Shown here in pieces: positions 63,945 through 64,000 of a stretch of DNA of 64,000 nucleotides. The position numbers were made by a program, and so were the translations under genes. Every line of letters starts with the position of its first letter. Positions within the stretch are counted from its first letter, which is position 1. Source of the stretch: Pseudomonas oryzihabitans (lineage in GTDB: Bacteria > Pseudomonadota > Gammaproteobacteria > Pseudomonadales > Pseudomonadaceae); NCBI RefSeq assembly GCF_014522265.1, contig NZ_CP017024.1, forward strand, positions 2,260,001 to 2,324,000, given 5' to 3'. The notes under the pieces are model-generated. The model was not told the DNA's origin. It saw only the letters and a list, made by a program, of their open reading frames with translations, and did not search any database.

Positions 63945-64000
63945 ATGGCCATCGCGCGCTACACCGGCTTCGCCCAGGCCCTGCACTGGCTGACCGTCGC
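63945..64000 (+). CDS. Cytochrome b561 family protein, 5' end only
   Basis: The last 56 bases read MAIARYTGFAQALHWLTVA, the usual N-terminus of bacterial cytochrome b561 with the heme-ligand His in ALHWLT. Cut off by the window edge, so the family call rests on this short match. Confidence 0.55.
   Translation, partial: MAIARYTGFAQALHWLTV

Noticed and set aside
1-64000. CRISPR array
   Set aside because: Repeats here are palindromic, irregularly spaced and of several families, without constant-length unique spacers; no cas genes.

Overview
The window is GC-rich, densely packed gamma-proteobacterial chromosome. IlvA, ProP, DbpA, NudK, CDP-diacylglycerol pyrophosphatase and the many REP-like intergenic palindromes all point to Pseudomonas sensu lato. 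A yellow aryl polyene pigment cluster together with a rhodopsin/Blh pair suggests the P. oryzihabitans / P. psychrotolerans group; this placement is inferred from gene content, and no 16S or marker gene is present. No rRNA, tRNA, CRISPR array, integrase or transposase was recognised.

Layout. 1-1377 is the 3' part of ilvA, followed by about 0.8 kb of mosaic palindromic repeats. 2188-2933 holds two small genes. 3035-19509 is one long minus-strand operon of about 19 genes for an aryl polyene (APE, xanthomonadin-like) pigment lipid: ketosynthases, ketoreductase, dehydratases, two ACPs, an AMP ligase fused to a dehydratase domain, an aromatic amino acid ammonia-lyase, a halogenase-like flavoenzyme, acyltransferases, a glycosyltransferase, and a LolA-like plus MMPL export pair. 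A good sigma70-type promoter lies at 19590-19618. 19872-22152 is an MFS transporter with a divergent LysR regulator. 22174-25711 is an operon of a NERD-UvrD-type helicase and an OLD-family ATPase/TOPRIM nuclease, a Gabija-like candidate defence module; the nuclease gene is strikingly AT-rich. 26030-28184 carries a globin, a microbial rhodopsin with a DTG motif and its Brp/Blh carotene dioxygenase. 28158-36918 contains an Lrp regulator, ProP, a DUF6515 protein, a PmtA-like methyltransferase, an orphan PilE pilin, a DUF6502 protein, a catalase-like protein and a GST. 37046-49373 is housekeeping and accessory metabolism, including DbpA, an MpaB-like oxygenase, NudK, an SH3 protein, Cdh, a DksA/TraR zinc finger, a YafY regulator, GNAT, GST, hydrolases and a MocR regulator. 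49370-64000 has a diguanylate cyclase, a deoxyribosyltransferase, a GST, a LysR/quinone reductase pair, DUF748 with two DUF2845 genes, a bestrophin, an MFS transporter, a metallophosphoesterase, an ArsB-like transporter and the start of a cytochrome b561.

Two systems stand out biologically: the halogenase-containing APE operon, and the pairing of a DTG rhodopsin with a retinal-forming enzyme. The helicase/OLD nuclease pair is the best candidate for an under-described defence system.

A technical signal runs through the window. Seven genes are each broken by apparent single-base deletions in G or C runs (eight sites). Restoring one base repairs the frame every time. I read these as sequencing errors rather than true pseudogenes, and annotate the genes with their restored extents.
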